64,000 bases of DNA from Desarmillaria ectypa. Taxonomy: Eukaryota; Basidiomycota; Agaricomycetes; Agaricales; Physalacriaceae. The first letter of the stretch is position 1. Each line of letters begins with the position of its first letter. The notes beneath the pieces are model-generated. The model made no database searches. It saw only the letters and a program-made list of their open reading frames with translations, and was not told the DNA's origin. This document shows positions 33,314-45,614 of this stretch, piece by piece. The position numbers were made by a program, and so were the translations under genes. Location: the NCBI GenBank assembly GCA_030407005.1, contig JAUDYN010000004.1:1860001-1924000 (forward strand), given 5' to 3'.

Positions 33314-35910
33314 ATGACAGTTACAGAAGAGCATAGACGAAAGCGAAAACAGCCTCCAAAAGATGTCATGACAGACGGTGTGTTCCACAAGGCCGTAGAT
33401 ATGGTCATGTACAGCGATGAAGAGGGCGGAAGTATTGCTTCGGGCACTGACGACGCTGTCGACGAGTTCCCCGAGATAGATGCCCAGAGCGACACGGATG
33501 AGGAATATTCTGAATTTGAGGACGATGATAAGGCTGAGAAGGGAACAGAGGAGGAGGAGGATGAAAGTACAGACGAGGATAATCATATCTTCCCCAAAGC
33601 AAAAACCGTCATATCCGACATTACTGGTCAACCCAAACGCGTCTACCCAGAGATAGAGCCCGAGTATGATTCCGACTCGTCTACAGAAGACGTACGTACC
33701 TTTACTGTGTTCGTATACGTCCCACTAACATTACTTAGGCACCCAATCGTGTCGGTAATGTCCCAATGCATTGGTACGACGACCTTCCGCATGTTGGATA
33801 CAACATTGATGGGAAGAAAGTACTACGGCCTGCACGTGGAGATGAGTTAGACAAATTCTTACAGACTGTAGAGGATCCCTCTTCTTGGTGCGTTCATTGG
33901 ACAGTAGCATAAGGCGGGCTGTTAATTTTTTTCTAGGACCTCCGCGTTTGATAAAAATACCCAGATGGACAAGCCGCTGACAACAGAAGAGCTTGATCTC
34001 ATCCGGAGGCTGCATGCAAACGAAGTACCCGACGCAGAATATGATCCCTACGAACCAATGACAGAATGGTTTACCGGGAAGGGGAAAGAAGAGATCATGC
34101 CTCTATCTGCCGCTCCCGAACCCAAGCGTAGATGGATACCTAGTAAATGGGAAAAGCAAAAGGTAAATATTCTACCGCTTTTTGGCATATCAAGTATATA
34201 TAAATTCTTCCGTCAGGTGATGAAAATCGTGCGTGCAATACGGCAGGGACGTATCGTACCCTCCAAACCAAAGGCTACGGCTCAGCAACAATTCTACCCT
34301 ATCTGGTCCGAAGCCTCCACATCTCATGCACCACCACTTTCAGCTCCAAAGCCAAAGCTGCCTACAAATTCAGAATCATATAACCCTCCAGAAGAGTATC
34401 TCCCGACTGAGGTTGAACGCAAGGAATGGGAGAGTCTCGACCCTGAGGATCGAGAAAGAGACTATCTTCCACAGAAGTATTCGGCCTTGCGACTTGTGCC
34501 AGGATACGACCGCTTCATCCAGGAGAGATTTAATAGGCAGTTGGATCTCTATCTGGCTCCTCGTGTGCAGAGGGTAAAGCTTAACATAGACCCCCAGTCT
34601 TTAATTCCGAAACTCCCTAGTCCTAGCAGCCTCAAGCCTTTCCCGGTCTATAAGTCCTTGACTTTTTTGCATAATAACAGCTTGGCGAGATGCCTCAGCG
34701 TCAGTCCGGACGGCGCATGGGTAATAAGCGGAGACGACAATGGTGTCGTCAGTTTGTGGGAAGTCACTGTAGGGCGAGAAGTCAAACGGTGGAAGTTCTC
34801 TTCTAAGATTGGCTCGTTGGAATGGTGCCCAAGGACAGATGTCAAGTATTTTGTCGTCGGCATGTATGTGCTTCTTCTTTATGGCACTTTAACACAGCAC
34901 CCTAACCTTTATCACAGCGAGGAAACCATTTATTTTGTTATCCCGCCTAATCTTTCGTCTTCAGTATACAACTTAACATATAAGTTGCTGGCACCTGCAA
35001 CCTTACCTCCCCCTCCCGAAAACCCCTCTACTGTGAAATGGACGACAGCCTCGTCGAGCTCATGGTCGATAAATCTTCCGATTCTTACTGTGCAGCTTCC
35101 GCAAGCGTCTGGCTTACCGAAACAACTCGTGTGGCATCGGAGAGGGGATTATCTCGCATCAGTTTGTAAGTTCTCAGCATTACTTGGAAACAATGTTTAT
35201 TGACGGATTTTCACGCAGCCAGCGGAAGTAATCTTGGAAGTGTCTGGATTCATCAAGTAACCCGGCGACATTCTCAGGCTCCATTCAAAAAAATCAGAGG
35301 AAGCGTGCAATTGGTCTTGTTCCATCCTCTGAAGCCTCACTTCTTCGTCGCAGTATGTGTAACTCCTTCTTTTCATGATCATGCCGTTAATCTTGCAAAA
35401 GACGCAACAATATGTCCGGATATACAACCTGTCTGAACAGTTGTTGTTGAAGACGCTCACTCCAGGTATCAAATGGATATCTTCCATGGACGTGCATCCT
35501 TCTGGTGATCATGTCATCGTTGGAGGATATGACCGAAAATTGTGCTGGTTCGACCTCGAACTCAGCGACAAGCCGTATAAAGTGTTACGGTAAGTTACAG
35601 TGGGATATGCGAATTTAACACAATCTAAGTGATTGTTTTCTACAGATATCATACGCGAGCCATTCGCTCGTTGCACTTCCATCCCACGTACCCTTTGTTC
35701 GCTTCGTCGTCGGACGACGGCACCATACAGGTGTTCCACGCGAGAGTTTACAATGATTTGATGACGGATCCGCTCATTGTTCCTCTCAAGATTCTACGGG
35801 GGCATCAGGTGAAGGATGGGCTGGGTGCTTTGCAAGTAAAATGGTGCAATCACCATCCATGGCTTCTCAGCGGAGGTGCTGATGGTGCTGTCAATGTGTG
35901 GTGTAGCTGA
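33314..35910 (+). CDS. ERB1: ribosome biogenesis protein ERB1/BOP1
   Basis: An acidic N-terminus (DEEYSEFEDDDKAEKGTEEE) is followed by the BOP1 N-terminal domain: NRVGNVPMHWYDDLPHVGYN, IDGKKVLRPARGDELDKFL, VEDPSSWT, then LTTEELDLIRRLHANEVPDA and PLSAAPEPKRRWIPSKWEK. The WD40 propeller follows, with RCLSVSPDGAWVISGDDNGV, SLWEV, QLVWHRRGDYLASV, ISSMDVHPSGDHVIVGGYDR, HPTYPLFASSSDDGTIQVFH and a last blade ending GGADGAVNVWCS. Erb1/BOP1 forms the PeBoW complex with Ytm1 and Nop7 and is needed for processing of 27S pre-rRNA into 25S and 5.8S, acting in the nucleolus. The length of about 760 residues is normal. At least six introns occur. ATG 33314 is the first in frame, and the stop TGA is at 35908. 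Confidence 0.95.
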
Positions 35911-36239
35911 GCTGGGACTTGGTCGTAAGATACATAGCACTATTGCACGATTCTATATCACTTTCAGCCGACCCAAATGTTTGGCCTCCTATGCTCTGAA
36001 AGGTATCACGAAGAGTAAGTAGGTAGGTTAGTAGATTACTTATTCAGCGTTTCACGAAAATCGGCGAGGTTCGCATCCTTGAACAGGTTGCTTCGATACA
36101 TGGCGTTTTCTCGAGTGCCACACTAAAGAGCGACAAAGCCTCACATCAAAAAATTGATAACAAGTACGCATTCCATAACAGAAAACTATTCGAAACAACA
36201 GCATCAATCAAGCGCACAGGTCAAATAACTATCAATGTG
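35911..36239. other. convergent intergenic stretch between ERB1 and ALAS
   Basis: About 330 bases between two stops. It should contain both 3' untranslated regions. I see no gene or repeat. Confidence 0.5.
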
Positions 36240-38484
36240 TCAAGCAGTAGCCGCGACAAGCTTAGGAATGGGGATCGGAGATTCCTCAGTTGGCATCACT
36301 AGTCCACCCGACTTCAACCTAAGGCCCGCGCTAGCCGCTGAAGCCTCAACGGGTCTGCTGACCTCAAGAGGTCCAGTCATGGGGCCCAACAGTCTGTTGA
36401 ATCTGCTCCTGGCTTCTGCCACACCCTTCATGTCTAATACAGCCTTCTGACCATCGTGCAACGTCTTGGGAGTAGTGCCGTTGTGATATCCAAGCTGTTC
36501 GTCGTTCCATATAGGAACCAAGTTCTCCTCCGCACCGGGAGAGCCAACGCCAGCACGACCACCCATAGCTTTCCAATCACTCAACCGGTTGATGTTCAAT
36601 TCCGTGAATATCTGGTCGACGGCGGCGATAAGCTTGTCCATTTGTTCGACGGTGTGGCGAGGAGTGACCGTGATGCGAAGACGTTCTTCACCGCGAGCGA
36701 CAGTCGGATAGTTGATTGACTGAACGTAGATATCGTGCTCAACGAGTAACTTGTCCGAAGCAGCCTTGGCGAGAGCAGCGTCACCGACGAAGACGGGTAC
36801 AATATGCGAGGTACCAGGACTACGTTTAAGGAGTCAGCACAGGAAGTAAAAACGGAGGGGGAAAAGCCATACACGATGGGGATGTCAAGTTCAGCAAGTC
36901 GTCTCTTGACCTCGCGAACATTGACCTGCTTCAATTGACGATCGCCAACATAGGACATCTGGTAGGCGATACTAGCATGTGCACCAGCAACCGTAACGGG
37001 AGGTAAGGAAGTCGTGAAGATGAAACCAGGGGCGTAAGACCGAATCATATCAACGAAGTCATCAGAACCAGCGATGTAACCTCCGACCGCACCATAAGAC
37101 TTGCCCAGTGTACCTGCGAAAGAAGATCAGTAACATTCAATGTAACATATTTTTCGACATACCCGTAATAATATCGATACGATCCATGACAGTTCCGGGG
37201 ATAGGATCTGGACTGTCTCCGGCGGCCTTATGGACGTCGTAATCTAGATGCTCAGCGACACCAGCACCGCGAGGTCCATATAGTCCCACAGCGTGAACCT
37301 GAAAATCATCAGAAGGAAATTCTGACGAAAATCAGACCGCATATACCTCGTCAAGGAACGTCAAAGCGCCATATTGCTCAGCCAGATCGCAAATCTCCTT
37401 GATGGGACCAATGCTGCCACACATCGAGTAAACACTTTCGAAAGCAATAATCTTCGGCGTCTCCTTCGGGTACTGCTTCAATTTTGCCTCCAAATCCTCC
37501 AAATCATTGTGTTTGAAAATAACCCGTTTCGCGCCCGAGTGGCGCATCCCTTGAATCATGGACGCATGGTTCATAGTGTCTGAGAAAAACACACACCCTG
37601 GTAGCTTTACTCCGAGAGTGGAAAGCGCGGCATCATTCGCTACATAGCAAGACGAAAATACGAGGGCAGCAGGCTTGCGATGCAGGGCTGCAAGTTCCTG
37701 TTCGAGTTGCAGATGCAGGGCACCGTTTCCAGCGATGTTACGTGTCCCTCCAGCACCATGACCGTACTTGTCAAGGGTACGACTAACCAGGGATCAGCCT
37801 GGGGTAAAAAGGGAGTCACGGGGAAACTCACTGCATGGTCTCGAGAATGACAGGATTGTTTCCCATCCCCAGGTAATCATTCGAACACCAGACCTGGACC
37901 AAGTCCTCAGGTTCGCTCGTGTGTGCGATGGGGAACTTTTTGGCGAGCCTATTGATGTTGTTGAAGTAGCGGTAAGACTTGTCCTGATGCTTCTTGTCAA
38001 GCTCGTCGACGAAGAACCTCTCGTAGTCGAAGGCGCCTGGGTGGGCGACCTTGACGGGAGTAGGGGCTTTCTTCGCGGCCTCGGTAGAAGCCGCTGATTT
38101 GTGGTAAGGACAACCGGCCGCTGCCGCTTTGTCGGCATTCTTGGTTGCAGCTGCAGCAAGTTCCTCAGCTGTACGAGCAGCGGCACGGGCTGCAGAGGCA
38201 TGGGGACACATTTCGACGGTCGCGCCAGCCGGAACGTTGATACCCTGCTCCTTATGGATCTGCTCGACGTCTGAGTTGCCGGCAATGCTAGCGTAGCCAG
38301 CTGCGAGCTCCTTGGAACGAGTATTCAAAGCGGGGCCCATGACGGGGCATTTTGTTGCCCTCTCGGTGAGCTTGGTGAGCGACGGATATCTGGGAGAAAC
38401 AGAAGTGCTGAGAGTACGAAGAGTAGACTGTTTGGTCCTCCCTAGGAAAGGACAAATACGGGTGAAGGACGCGAGCTTGTCCAT
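36240..38484 (-). CDS. HEM1: 5-aminolevulinate synthase, mitochondrial
   Basis: The enzyme condenses glycine and succinyl-CoA, the first step of heme synthesis in the mitochondrial matrix. The N-terminal part is a targeting and regulatory region with four Cys-Pro motifs at residues 11, 46, 93 and 125. The catalytic domain starts at [20 protein letters not shown] and has [15 protein letters not shown], the segment [50 protein letters not shown], the PLP lysine in [12 protein letters not shown], and [14 protein letters not shown], all standard for ALAS. The C-terminal tail ([20 protein letters not shown]) is Ala/Gly-rich. Cys-Pro motifs are known heme-regulatory motifs in ALAS proteins of other eukaryotes. 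Five or so introns were noted. The ATG is at 38484 and the TGA at 36242-36240. ARG8 follows upstream on the same strand. Confidence 0.95.
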
Positions 38485-38702
38485 TGGAATCGAGCAAAGG
38501 TCAAGGTGGGTCTTCCGGTAAAGAAAAATCGGAAACTATGGGGTCCACATTTATCCCTTCCGGCACTGGCCAATCGGGTTTCTCCGATTCGTCCGGCTCA
38601 AAGGACCCGCGTGCCGCACTACTATTTACGATATTTGATTTACTCACTTGTCCAGTCGTATCATTCAAAGTAGCTGCGCATTGAAATTGGTATCTACTGA
38701 TT

Positions 38703-40404
38703 CTACAGCTCTCCCAGGCAACTTTCTATTACGTCTAAGGCGAAGTCTACTTCACCTTTCCCAACATTCAGACTAGGCACCAACCGTACGGCGTCTTTTC
38801 CTGCCGTCAAGACAAATACGCCTCGCTCACGCGCTAACTGGACTACCCGACTCGGGTTTGAAGTGTCCTTGAATCCGAGTCCAAGGATCAGTCCCCTCCC
38901 ACGAATATGAGGCTGTAGAACTTCCGGGAACCACTTTGGCAGCTGTTCCAGTCGAGAAGTGAGATAAGTACTTGTTTCCTTGACTTGTGTCACGAAGGAA
39001 GGCTTCGACAATCGTGAAAGTACGTAATGGCCAACAGCGCTCGCGAGTGGGGAACCTCCAAAGGTCGTCCCGTGGGTTCCTGTATCAGCGGTTAATAAAT
39101 TTCACCAGCTGTAAATCCGCGTCTACCGTACCTGCTGTCATGGTTGAAGCAACTGAGTCTCGAATCATGACAGCTCCAATGGGATACCCGTTAGCGAGCG
39201 GCTTTGCCATGGTCACGATGTCTGGATGAGAATCAACTGGCAGCGTGGAATGTGCCCACAAAGAACCGGTTCTGTACAACCCACACTAGTCACATTATTC
39301 AGTTCTCCGGAATGCAACGGTAATAAACGTTGAATCATTGGCTCACCTGGATTTCATCGAAAATCAGAACCGCCCCGACCTCGTCACAGCGTTTGCGTAA
39401 CGCCTGCAGCCATTCCGTTTGGGCCACGTTGATTCCCCCTTCCCCTTGTATCGGTTCCACGATGACAGCACAGGTATTGTCAGTCACCAGCCCGTGGAGG
39501 CCGGCAAAATCATTTACTTTACCCACATCGACACCTGGAAGTAACGGGCCGAACGGAGCCTGATATTTGGGGTTGATGGTTACACTCAGGGCACCCATAC
39601 TCCTTCCATGGAATGAATTCTCAAAACAGACCAACCGCGTCTTAGTACACCCGCTTGAGTCCCAAGATCGCTCGGGTTCTGCTGCTGCCCACCTGTCCTT
39701 GCCAACCTTTCGGGCTATCTTGAGCGCCCCTTCGTTAGCTTCAGTACCAGAATTAGCAAAGAATACTTTGACTCCTTCAGTACCAGCCGGAGCGCCGGAG
39801 CCGCCAGAAGAAGGAAAGCCGAGTCCTCCCTCCTTCTGAGTTAGAGCGACAAGAAGCTCGGCGAGCTGAGGCGTCCACTCATTATGATAGACATTACTGG
39901 TGTGTAACAGTTTCCCTGCGTGATCCGATATAGCCTGTAGAGATGAGTCAACTCTAGTGCGATGAAACGCAGCGTGACCAAGACACGGCGTACTTTTACC
40001 ACTCCCTCATCAGCATGACCCAGCGCATTTACAGCGATTCCGGCTGAGAAGTCCAAGTATTTCCGACCTTCTGTATCCCAAACGTACGATCCCTTTCCAT
40101 GGGAAAGAACAAAGTCCGGCCGGGCATATACAGGTAAAAGATATGTCGATGCACGCGACAGAGTTTTGGTGGTAGCCTCATTGGCGCTTTGAGTCGAAGG
40201 AAGGTGAGTGGCAGCTTTGTATTGCGTTGAGGGAGCAGATGGGACGGCCTAGTTTTAAAGTGACGTTGTGAAAATTTCCTCATGATCATATCTAATCAAC
40301 CCACGAACCTGGCTGGCAAAGCGTCGCGACCCCGATGGCAAAGATTTTTGATTGTACTGGATGAGCCTGCTTTGGTAGATGGGTAATCCAGCGAACTTTT
40401 TCAT
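38703..40404 (-). CDS. ARG8: acetylornithine aminotransferase, mitochondrial
   Basis: A class III PLP aminotransferase of arginine synthesis. Blocks in order: a basic presequence MKKFAGLPIYQSRLIQYNQK, then YVWDTEGRKYLDFSAGIAVN and ALGHADEGVVKA, HTSNVYHNEWTPQLAELLVA, FFANSGTEANEGALKIARK, FENSFHGRSMGALSVT, VIVEPIQGEGGINVA, LIFDEIQ, the PLP lysine in MAKPLANGYPIGAVM, HGTTFGGSPLASAVGHY and GRGLILGLGF. The pattern with GVDVGKVNDF and the GLYRTG block fits acetylornithine rather than ornithine aminotransferase. ATG 40404-40402 starts the presequence. A methionine 33 codons further upstream would not suit targeting. The stop TAG is at 38705-38703. About six introns were seen. Confidence 0.93.
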
Positions 40405-40672
40405 GATGTGTCTGACTGGTGGGAGAAGAAAGGAGAAAGGGAGGAGAAAGGGACGTTGTGAGTCAGGCGGAAATTTTACATCAAGTATCTGCAATGTGAG
40501 CAACTTTTATCATTGGACGAGCTGTAAAGTTATAGAGAGATGCAACGTTGTAAAGTATATGTTTAAGCAAGCTGTAGCACAAACAGCTCAATCGATTGAA
40601 AGCAAAAAGGCCGCACTACTTTATCGTGTCGCGTCAGATTTACCGTCTGCTGAAGTATGCTACTGTCCTGGT

Positions 40673-42144
40673 CTAATTTAATTTCCGTCTTTGCTCCCTG
40701 GTGAACTCTAGTGCCTTGTACTTCAAGGGGTACATCGACTCCCTCTGCTTTGTTCTCTCGTCGTTCCACTCCGGTAAAATGTCCTTTAGCTCCGGTCTAA
40801 CTTTCACTATATCCTCCTTGAGTCCAGAACAAAATTCCTGCTCAAAGGTTCCCAAAATACCCCAGCCAAGTAGGGACGAAGGATCTGTGAGAACCTCGAG
40901 CGCTTTATCAATTGACGCCAATCTCGTCTTCTCAAACTCCAGTCTACCTTCTACGGTCTCGGGATAGGCAATCTCTCCGCCCCAGGCGAGAGAGAGCCAG
41001 GTACTGCTGAGATCACTGATGGTAAAAGGTGTGTAGCACATCATCGCAAGGACGAAAGCAAGTGTTGGGTTGTGAGCGTAGAGAATATAGCGGTGGAGTC
41101 CAGGAATACGATGGGGCTTGATTTCCTTTGTCATGAGCGGCGTCACTTGCTTTGTCGTTGGGTCTAGAACATGCACGAAAGAGGGTATTGGCCTGTAACC
41201 TGTGCCGACAAGCACGACGTCAATGTCTTCGATAACAGTACCATCCTTCAGTGTCGCGGTTATCTTGTTCGTGGAGGCATCTAGCGCATACTTGATGACC
41301 GGGGCGACGTCAACGATATGCGGATCGGGCAGACTTGGAAATGTCGGAAGGGCTGGTCGACGGATGCTCCTGTATACAGGTTCCTTTGCGACCAGAGCGA
41401 GATGTGAAGCCATATCGTTGGACGAATTGGCATTACCGATGACAAGTGCACGCTGTGAAGTCATGAGACTCCGATACAAAGTATAACAGGATTCCTTTAC
41501 CTTGCCTGTGTGAGGCTCAGGTCCTCTGTACCACTTGGCATGGATCGCAAGCCCTTTCTCCTTGAGGGTTTCAAGCCCCTCCGTGTTTGGCCAAGCTGGA
41601 TTATCATACCACCCAACAGTGACAACCACAGCGTCCCAGATCTCGGTCCGCTGCTTGCCCCCGTCATTCCAGTCGCTGAACACGACTTTCCAACCAGCAC
41701 CATCGGGAAGCTCTTCGACCCGAGTAACTTCATGGTTCAATCGGATGGTCCTGTTCTTCAAATACGGCTCAGCAAACGCCTGAAGGTAGTCGTAGGTCTC
41801 TACAAGTGTCGGGAAGGGCTGATCCGGCGTAGATGATGGTTCGGGGAATGGGAACTGTGAAAAAGAAAGGTATTTAGGCAAGACGTTGCCAACAAGTCCC
41901 GGGTATGAAGGCGAAGGCCATCGAGGCTTGGTATCACCTTCCTTGGGATCATCAAGGTACCTGGAAGCAGTCAGTGACATTCATCGGTAAAAGGTGAAAC
42001 ATACCAAACACCTCCAACATCATCGCGTCGTTCCAAGAGTTCTACTTTATCGAACTGTCCGCGCTCAGTCAGGCTACGAAGGGTAGCTAACCCCGCTGGG
42101 CCACCGCCAATCACGATAATCCGCTTTGGAGAAGGGAAGGTCAT
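40673..42144 (-). CDS. FMO-like flavin monooxygenase
   Basis: The first exon reads MTFPSPKRIIVIGGGPAGLA with the FAD-binding GGGPAG motif and continues VELLERRDDVGGVW. An intron then joins YLDDPKEGDTK. Further on are the family pieces YDYLQAFAEPY, VVVTVGWYDNPAWPNTEG, and AKWYRGPEPHTGK, spliced through an in-frame 51-base intron (GTAAAGG...TTCACAG) to RALVIGNANSSNDMA, the NADPH-binding motif in its GNANSS form. VDVVLVGTGYRPIP supports the fold. Flavin monooxygenases of this kind oxidise N or S atoms of small substrates, and agaricomycetes have many such genes of unknown substrate. The length of about 465 residues after splicing fits. It is not next to other secondary-metabolism genes, so a general detoxifying or metabolic role is likelier than cluster membership. 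Confidence 0.85.
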
Positions 42145-42603
42145 TGCAGAGAAGCAAGGTGGCCACCATCACTATATAATGACGAAGCGTATCGGAAAGT
42201 CTTTTTTTGTACAGTGCCGCGGATGTCGTGATACATGCGCAACGATGTTCGACATGGCGTATTTGTTTGTCTGGACCATTGATATCGATGGCGATTAGGC
42301 TTAGGTGAGATAGAATGGTTGACATCCAACATGTTGAGGCGGACGTCTATGCTGCGTTCAAGTTTGGAATGTGCTTTGACATGGTAGTTAGAGTACAAGG
42401 ACAGACCCACAAGTAGACAAAATCTTTCAAAGGTTATGTGAACGAAACCAAGGTGCGATTTCAAAATCGTTGGTATAGCGCCACCTTGATGTTTTCTGGG
42501 TTCAGAATGTTGCGAGCTTTTGCAAGGTCAATCTTGTTGAAATGTTCGTACATATCAGACAAACGGAATAAATCAGAGGCAAAAAGTACACGACAGAACC
42601 GAC
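42145..42603. other. intergenic stretch between FMO and CWC21 genes
   Basis: About 460 bases with no gene recognised. The promoter of the FMO gene (minus strand) and the 3' end of CWC21 should lie here. The minus-strand frame at 42464-42141 has no recognisable features. Confidence 0.5.
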
Positions 42604-43856
42604 CTAGTCACGGCTTCGGCTTCGGCTTCGGCTCCCTGATGACTGTGAACTAACAGACATCGACGAACCACTTGACGCAGAACGACCGCGACCTCGTTGA
42701 GGTTGATCTTCAGAATGCTGCGTTCTTCCCCTGTCTATCCTTGGGTCATCTTCGACAGGAGACGCCCTTCTGTCTCTTGCCCTATACGGCGGCGAATAGG
42801 ACGAAGAACGTCCTCTGCGACGGGGAGGAGGGCTTATGTCGCGCAGACGAGGCGATGTAGGAGGCGGTGAGCGATGGGGAGGCGAAGGCGAGCGTCTGCG
42901 ACGATGTGGAGACGGAGAGCGCGACAGAGATGATGACCGCGAACGTGAACGTGAATCGTACCTTCGACGAGGTGGAAGAGACGGTGACCTTGAATTGCGA
43001 CGAGGTCGTCGGGGAGGTGAAGGACGACGACGAGGGCTTCGACTCCGACTGCGCCTGTCTGAACCGCGATTGTCGCGGTAGAGTCGATCTCTTGGAGGAG
43101 GCAGAGGCGGCGGAGGCATGCTACGATCCTTGCGCTTCAAGGTGTTTTCTTCTCTCTCCCGTCGAGTCCTGTCCTCTTCTCTTCGTCGCAGCCGATCGCG
43201 TTCCCTTTTTTCAGCCTCCCATTTGGCCTTTTGCTCCAACATCTTTTCCCGCTCTTCCTCTTTTCTGCGATCTCTCTCTTCTCGTTCAGCCTGCCGCTTC
43301 AACTTGAGCTCTTCCTGTTTCTCTCTGTCAAAAGCATCGCCTTCGTTGTAGTTACTACTGGTACCAAAAGCGCGAGCCATTTTGGCAAGCTCAGTCTTTT
43401 TAGCCGCGGCCATACCATGAGTGTCGGTAGGCTTCAGCTTTTTAGGCGCCATGCTTGATAAGTTCGCTAGAAGCTTTTCACGAAGGGCGCTAACTTTTTC
43501 TTCAATCTCTGTCTCGTCAATACTGCGTGACTACTATGAGGCAATGAAGGCGACGGAGCATGGGTTGCACTCACCCGTTATCCTCCAGCTCGAGCTGCAA
43601 GGTCAGACATTCAACCTCAACCTTCCGTTTTCTTTCATGTTCCAGGATGCCTTCGTCCGGTTCACGATGCTTGGGCGGTGCTGCATCCCAAGCATCTGCG
43701 CGATCTTGGGCTGGTTGATACGACCTCAACGTCGAGAGGTTACGCACAACATAGCCATTCGTTCCACTACAAAAGAGTCAAAAAGATGATATAATATGTA
43801 TCTGGAAGGAATACGGACCTTCCTCGAGGAGTAGTAAGACCAATACCGTTGTACAT
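42604..43856 (-). CDS. CWC21: pre-mRNA splicing factor CWC21/SRRM2-like
   Basis: The N-terminus MYNGIGLTTPRGSGTNGYVV followed by RNLS is the hallmark of the Cwf21/SRm300 family. The cwf21 helix pair follows: EPDEGILEHERKRKVEVECL then LELEDNGIDETEIEEKVSAL and REKLLANL. The rest is basic: a charged helix (EREERDRRKEEEREKMLEQK) and a long Arg/Ser domain with repeated RSRSRS, RRRRSPSP and PPRRRGRSSS. Cwc21 binds Prp8 and the U5 snRNP near the catalytic centre. The RS tail makes this version closer to SRRM2 of animals than to the short yeast protein. The tandem GGCTTC repeat at 42612-42632 encodes the end SRSRSR. The ATG is at 43856 and the TAG at 42606-42604. Confidence 0.9.
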
Positions 43857-44089
43857 GATGGTGAGGCGGTAAGAGTTGCGCGGAGTTTTTGGTGCCGACA
43901 CGGGATGTGGCCTGCACGTGGAAATTCCCCTTTTGGAGTATTTACCCCCCTTTTTGACTACATTGCATGACGTTCATCGACGGCATGGGTGGACTCAAAA
44001 GCCGAGCTGTGCAACGCATGTTCCTACCTTAGTTTCCCTTCACCACGTTGCATCGCTCCCTGTTAAGTCGGCCTCGTGCACTATCTTCA

Positions 44090-45614
44090 ATGAGTGCTTC
44101 ACTTAACCCTTCGTGCTTGCCACCTGCAAATGAGATTCCATCTGCATTCGCGGCAAGCATGAAACAATGGTCAGTCAGCCTGGAGTACCTCTATAACAAG
44201 TGTATTCATATTCTTGGTTTTCAGGTGGGCAGCAGGGGAGAAGCAAAGTGCCATCAGCGAGGAGCGGCTATTAAGGTTAGTCGTCTATTCAAACCGCGAT
44301 AACATTCAAGTACTCATCTACCGGCGGGCTTACTAGGCGGTTGCCTTTCTTCCGCAAAGACGCGTCGGCTTCGGTAGATGGACCGGTGGTGGCTCATAGC
44401 TCTAGGGTTGAGCTCTCTACACCAAAACACTATGTCAATACGTTCTCTATAACACCAACCTCTCCATCGCCAACGGCACCGCCGCCCACAGTTCTTCTTC
44501 ACGGGTACGGCGCCGGTCTAGGATTCTACTTTCAGAATTTCCTACCGCTTTCCAACTGGGCTGGAATGCGGGGAAGTTCTGTCTATGCGCTCGACTGGCT
44601 AGGCATGGGCCGCTCTGCTAGGGTGCCTTTCACGGTCAAGGCTCCACGCAAGGATATTCCAGGGCGAGTCAAAGAAGCCGAGTCCTTTTTCATCGACTCT
44701 CTAGAGGATTGGCGTCAGAAAATGGGCCTAGAAAAGATGACCCTTGTCGGCCATTCTCTTGGTGCATATTTCAGTGTCGTCTACGCCCTCAAATATCCAG
44801 CGCGAGTCAACAAGCTGATTCTATTGTCACCTGCCGGTGTACCCCGCGGACCTGATTATTCTGTTCCCTCGCAGGAGTTGGAGCCTTCGGAAACTCATGG
44901 ACCTGGTGGATCGACGGAACCAGCAACGAGACAGAAGGTACAAGAAATTGAGTCTCGACAGCGGACGGTCAAAGCCCAAGAGAGCCGAACTAGAAAGCTT
45001 TTCACTTATCTGTGGGAAGAAGGATGGAGTCCATTCCAGGTCGTCCGATCGACCATGTTTTGGGGACCTTTGATAGTTGGCAAGGTCGGTTTTCATATAT
45101 CGATGGCATGAGTTACCCACTTTAATTTGTTCCTTGTAGTATTCGTCACGACGATTCACAGGCTTGACGCCCGAGGAGATGCGTGACATGCATGATTACA
45201 TTCTCAACATTACTCTGGCCAAGGGCTCGGGAGAGTATTGCATATCTCACATCCTCGCTCCTGGCGCACACGCCAGAATGCCTATCGTCGATCGAATCTC
45301 TGCCCTAAAGATCCCAGTAACTTTTGTTTGTGAGTAGTGGCCGCGGTCTAAGCCAACCAGACGTTACTGAATTTGGCTAGATGGTGACCATGATTGGATG
45401 GACCCAGAAGGAGGTCAAGAGTCTGTCGAACGACTACGCCAGTCCGGTAATGGTCAAGGACGAATGTACATCGTCAACAATGCCGGCCACCACGGTGCGT
45501 GCTTGCGATCTGTGATGGTGTGCTTTACTTGACAGGCGAATAGTTTATCTTGACAACGCTAAACTTGTTAATGACCTTCTGCTTAAAGAGCTGGATCGTC
45601 AGCCCCCGGTGTAA
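44090..45614 (+). CDS. alpha/beta hydrolase of the ABHD4/5-Cld1/Ict1 group
   Basis: Spliced: MSASLNPSCLPPANEIPSAF, then KQWWAAGEKQSAISEERLLR, TVLLHGYGAGLGFYFQNFLP (oxyanion HGYGAG), YALDWLGMGRSARV, TLVGHSLGAYFSVVYALKYP with nucleophile Ser in GHSLG, LLSPAGVP, YLWEEGWSPFQVVR, GPLIVGKYSSRRFTGLTPEE, VTFVYGDHDWMDPEGG carrying the acid, and NNAGHHVYLDN with the catalytic His inside an H-x4-D-like motif. This is the ABHD4/ABHD5 (CGI-58) family, to which yeast Cld1 (mitochondrial cardiolipin deacylase) and Ict1/Ecm18 belong. Unlike animal ABHD5, the Ser is kept, so the protein should be an active lipase. A variable insert (SQELEPSETHGPGGSTEPAT) sits after the nucleophile region. The stop TAA is at 45612. 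Substrate and location are inferred only from the family. Confidence 0.88.

Noticed and set aside
41464..41515. Odd insert VKESCYTLYRSLMTSQ in the FMO protein
   Set aside because: It is a 51-base in-frame intron (GTAAAGG...TTCACAG). Removing it gives the normal GPEPHTGK-RALVIGNANSS junction.
42608..42635. Tandem GGCTTC hexamer repeat
   Set aside because: It encodes the alternating Ser-Arg end of CWC21 and needs no separate explanation such as a satellite or array.
42836..43458. Several overlapping plus-strand frames of 75-146 codons
   Set aside because: They are antisense images of the Arg/Ser and Glu/Arg repeats of CWC21, with no domain and no consistent start.
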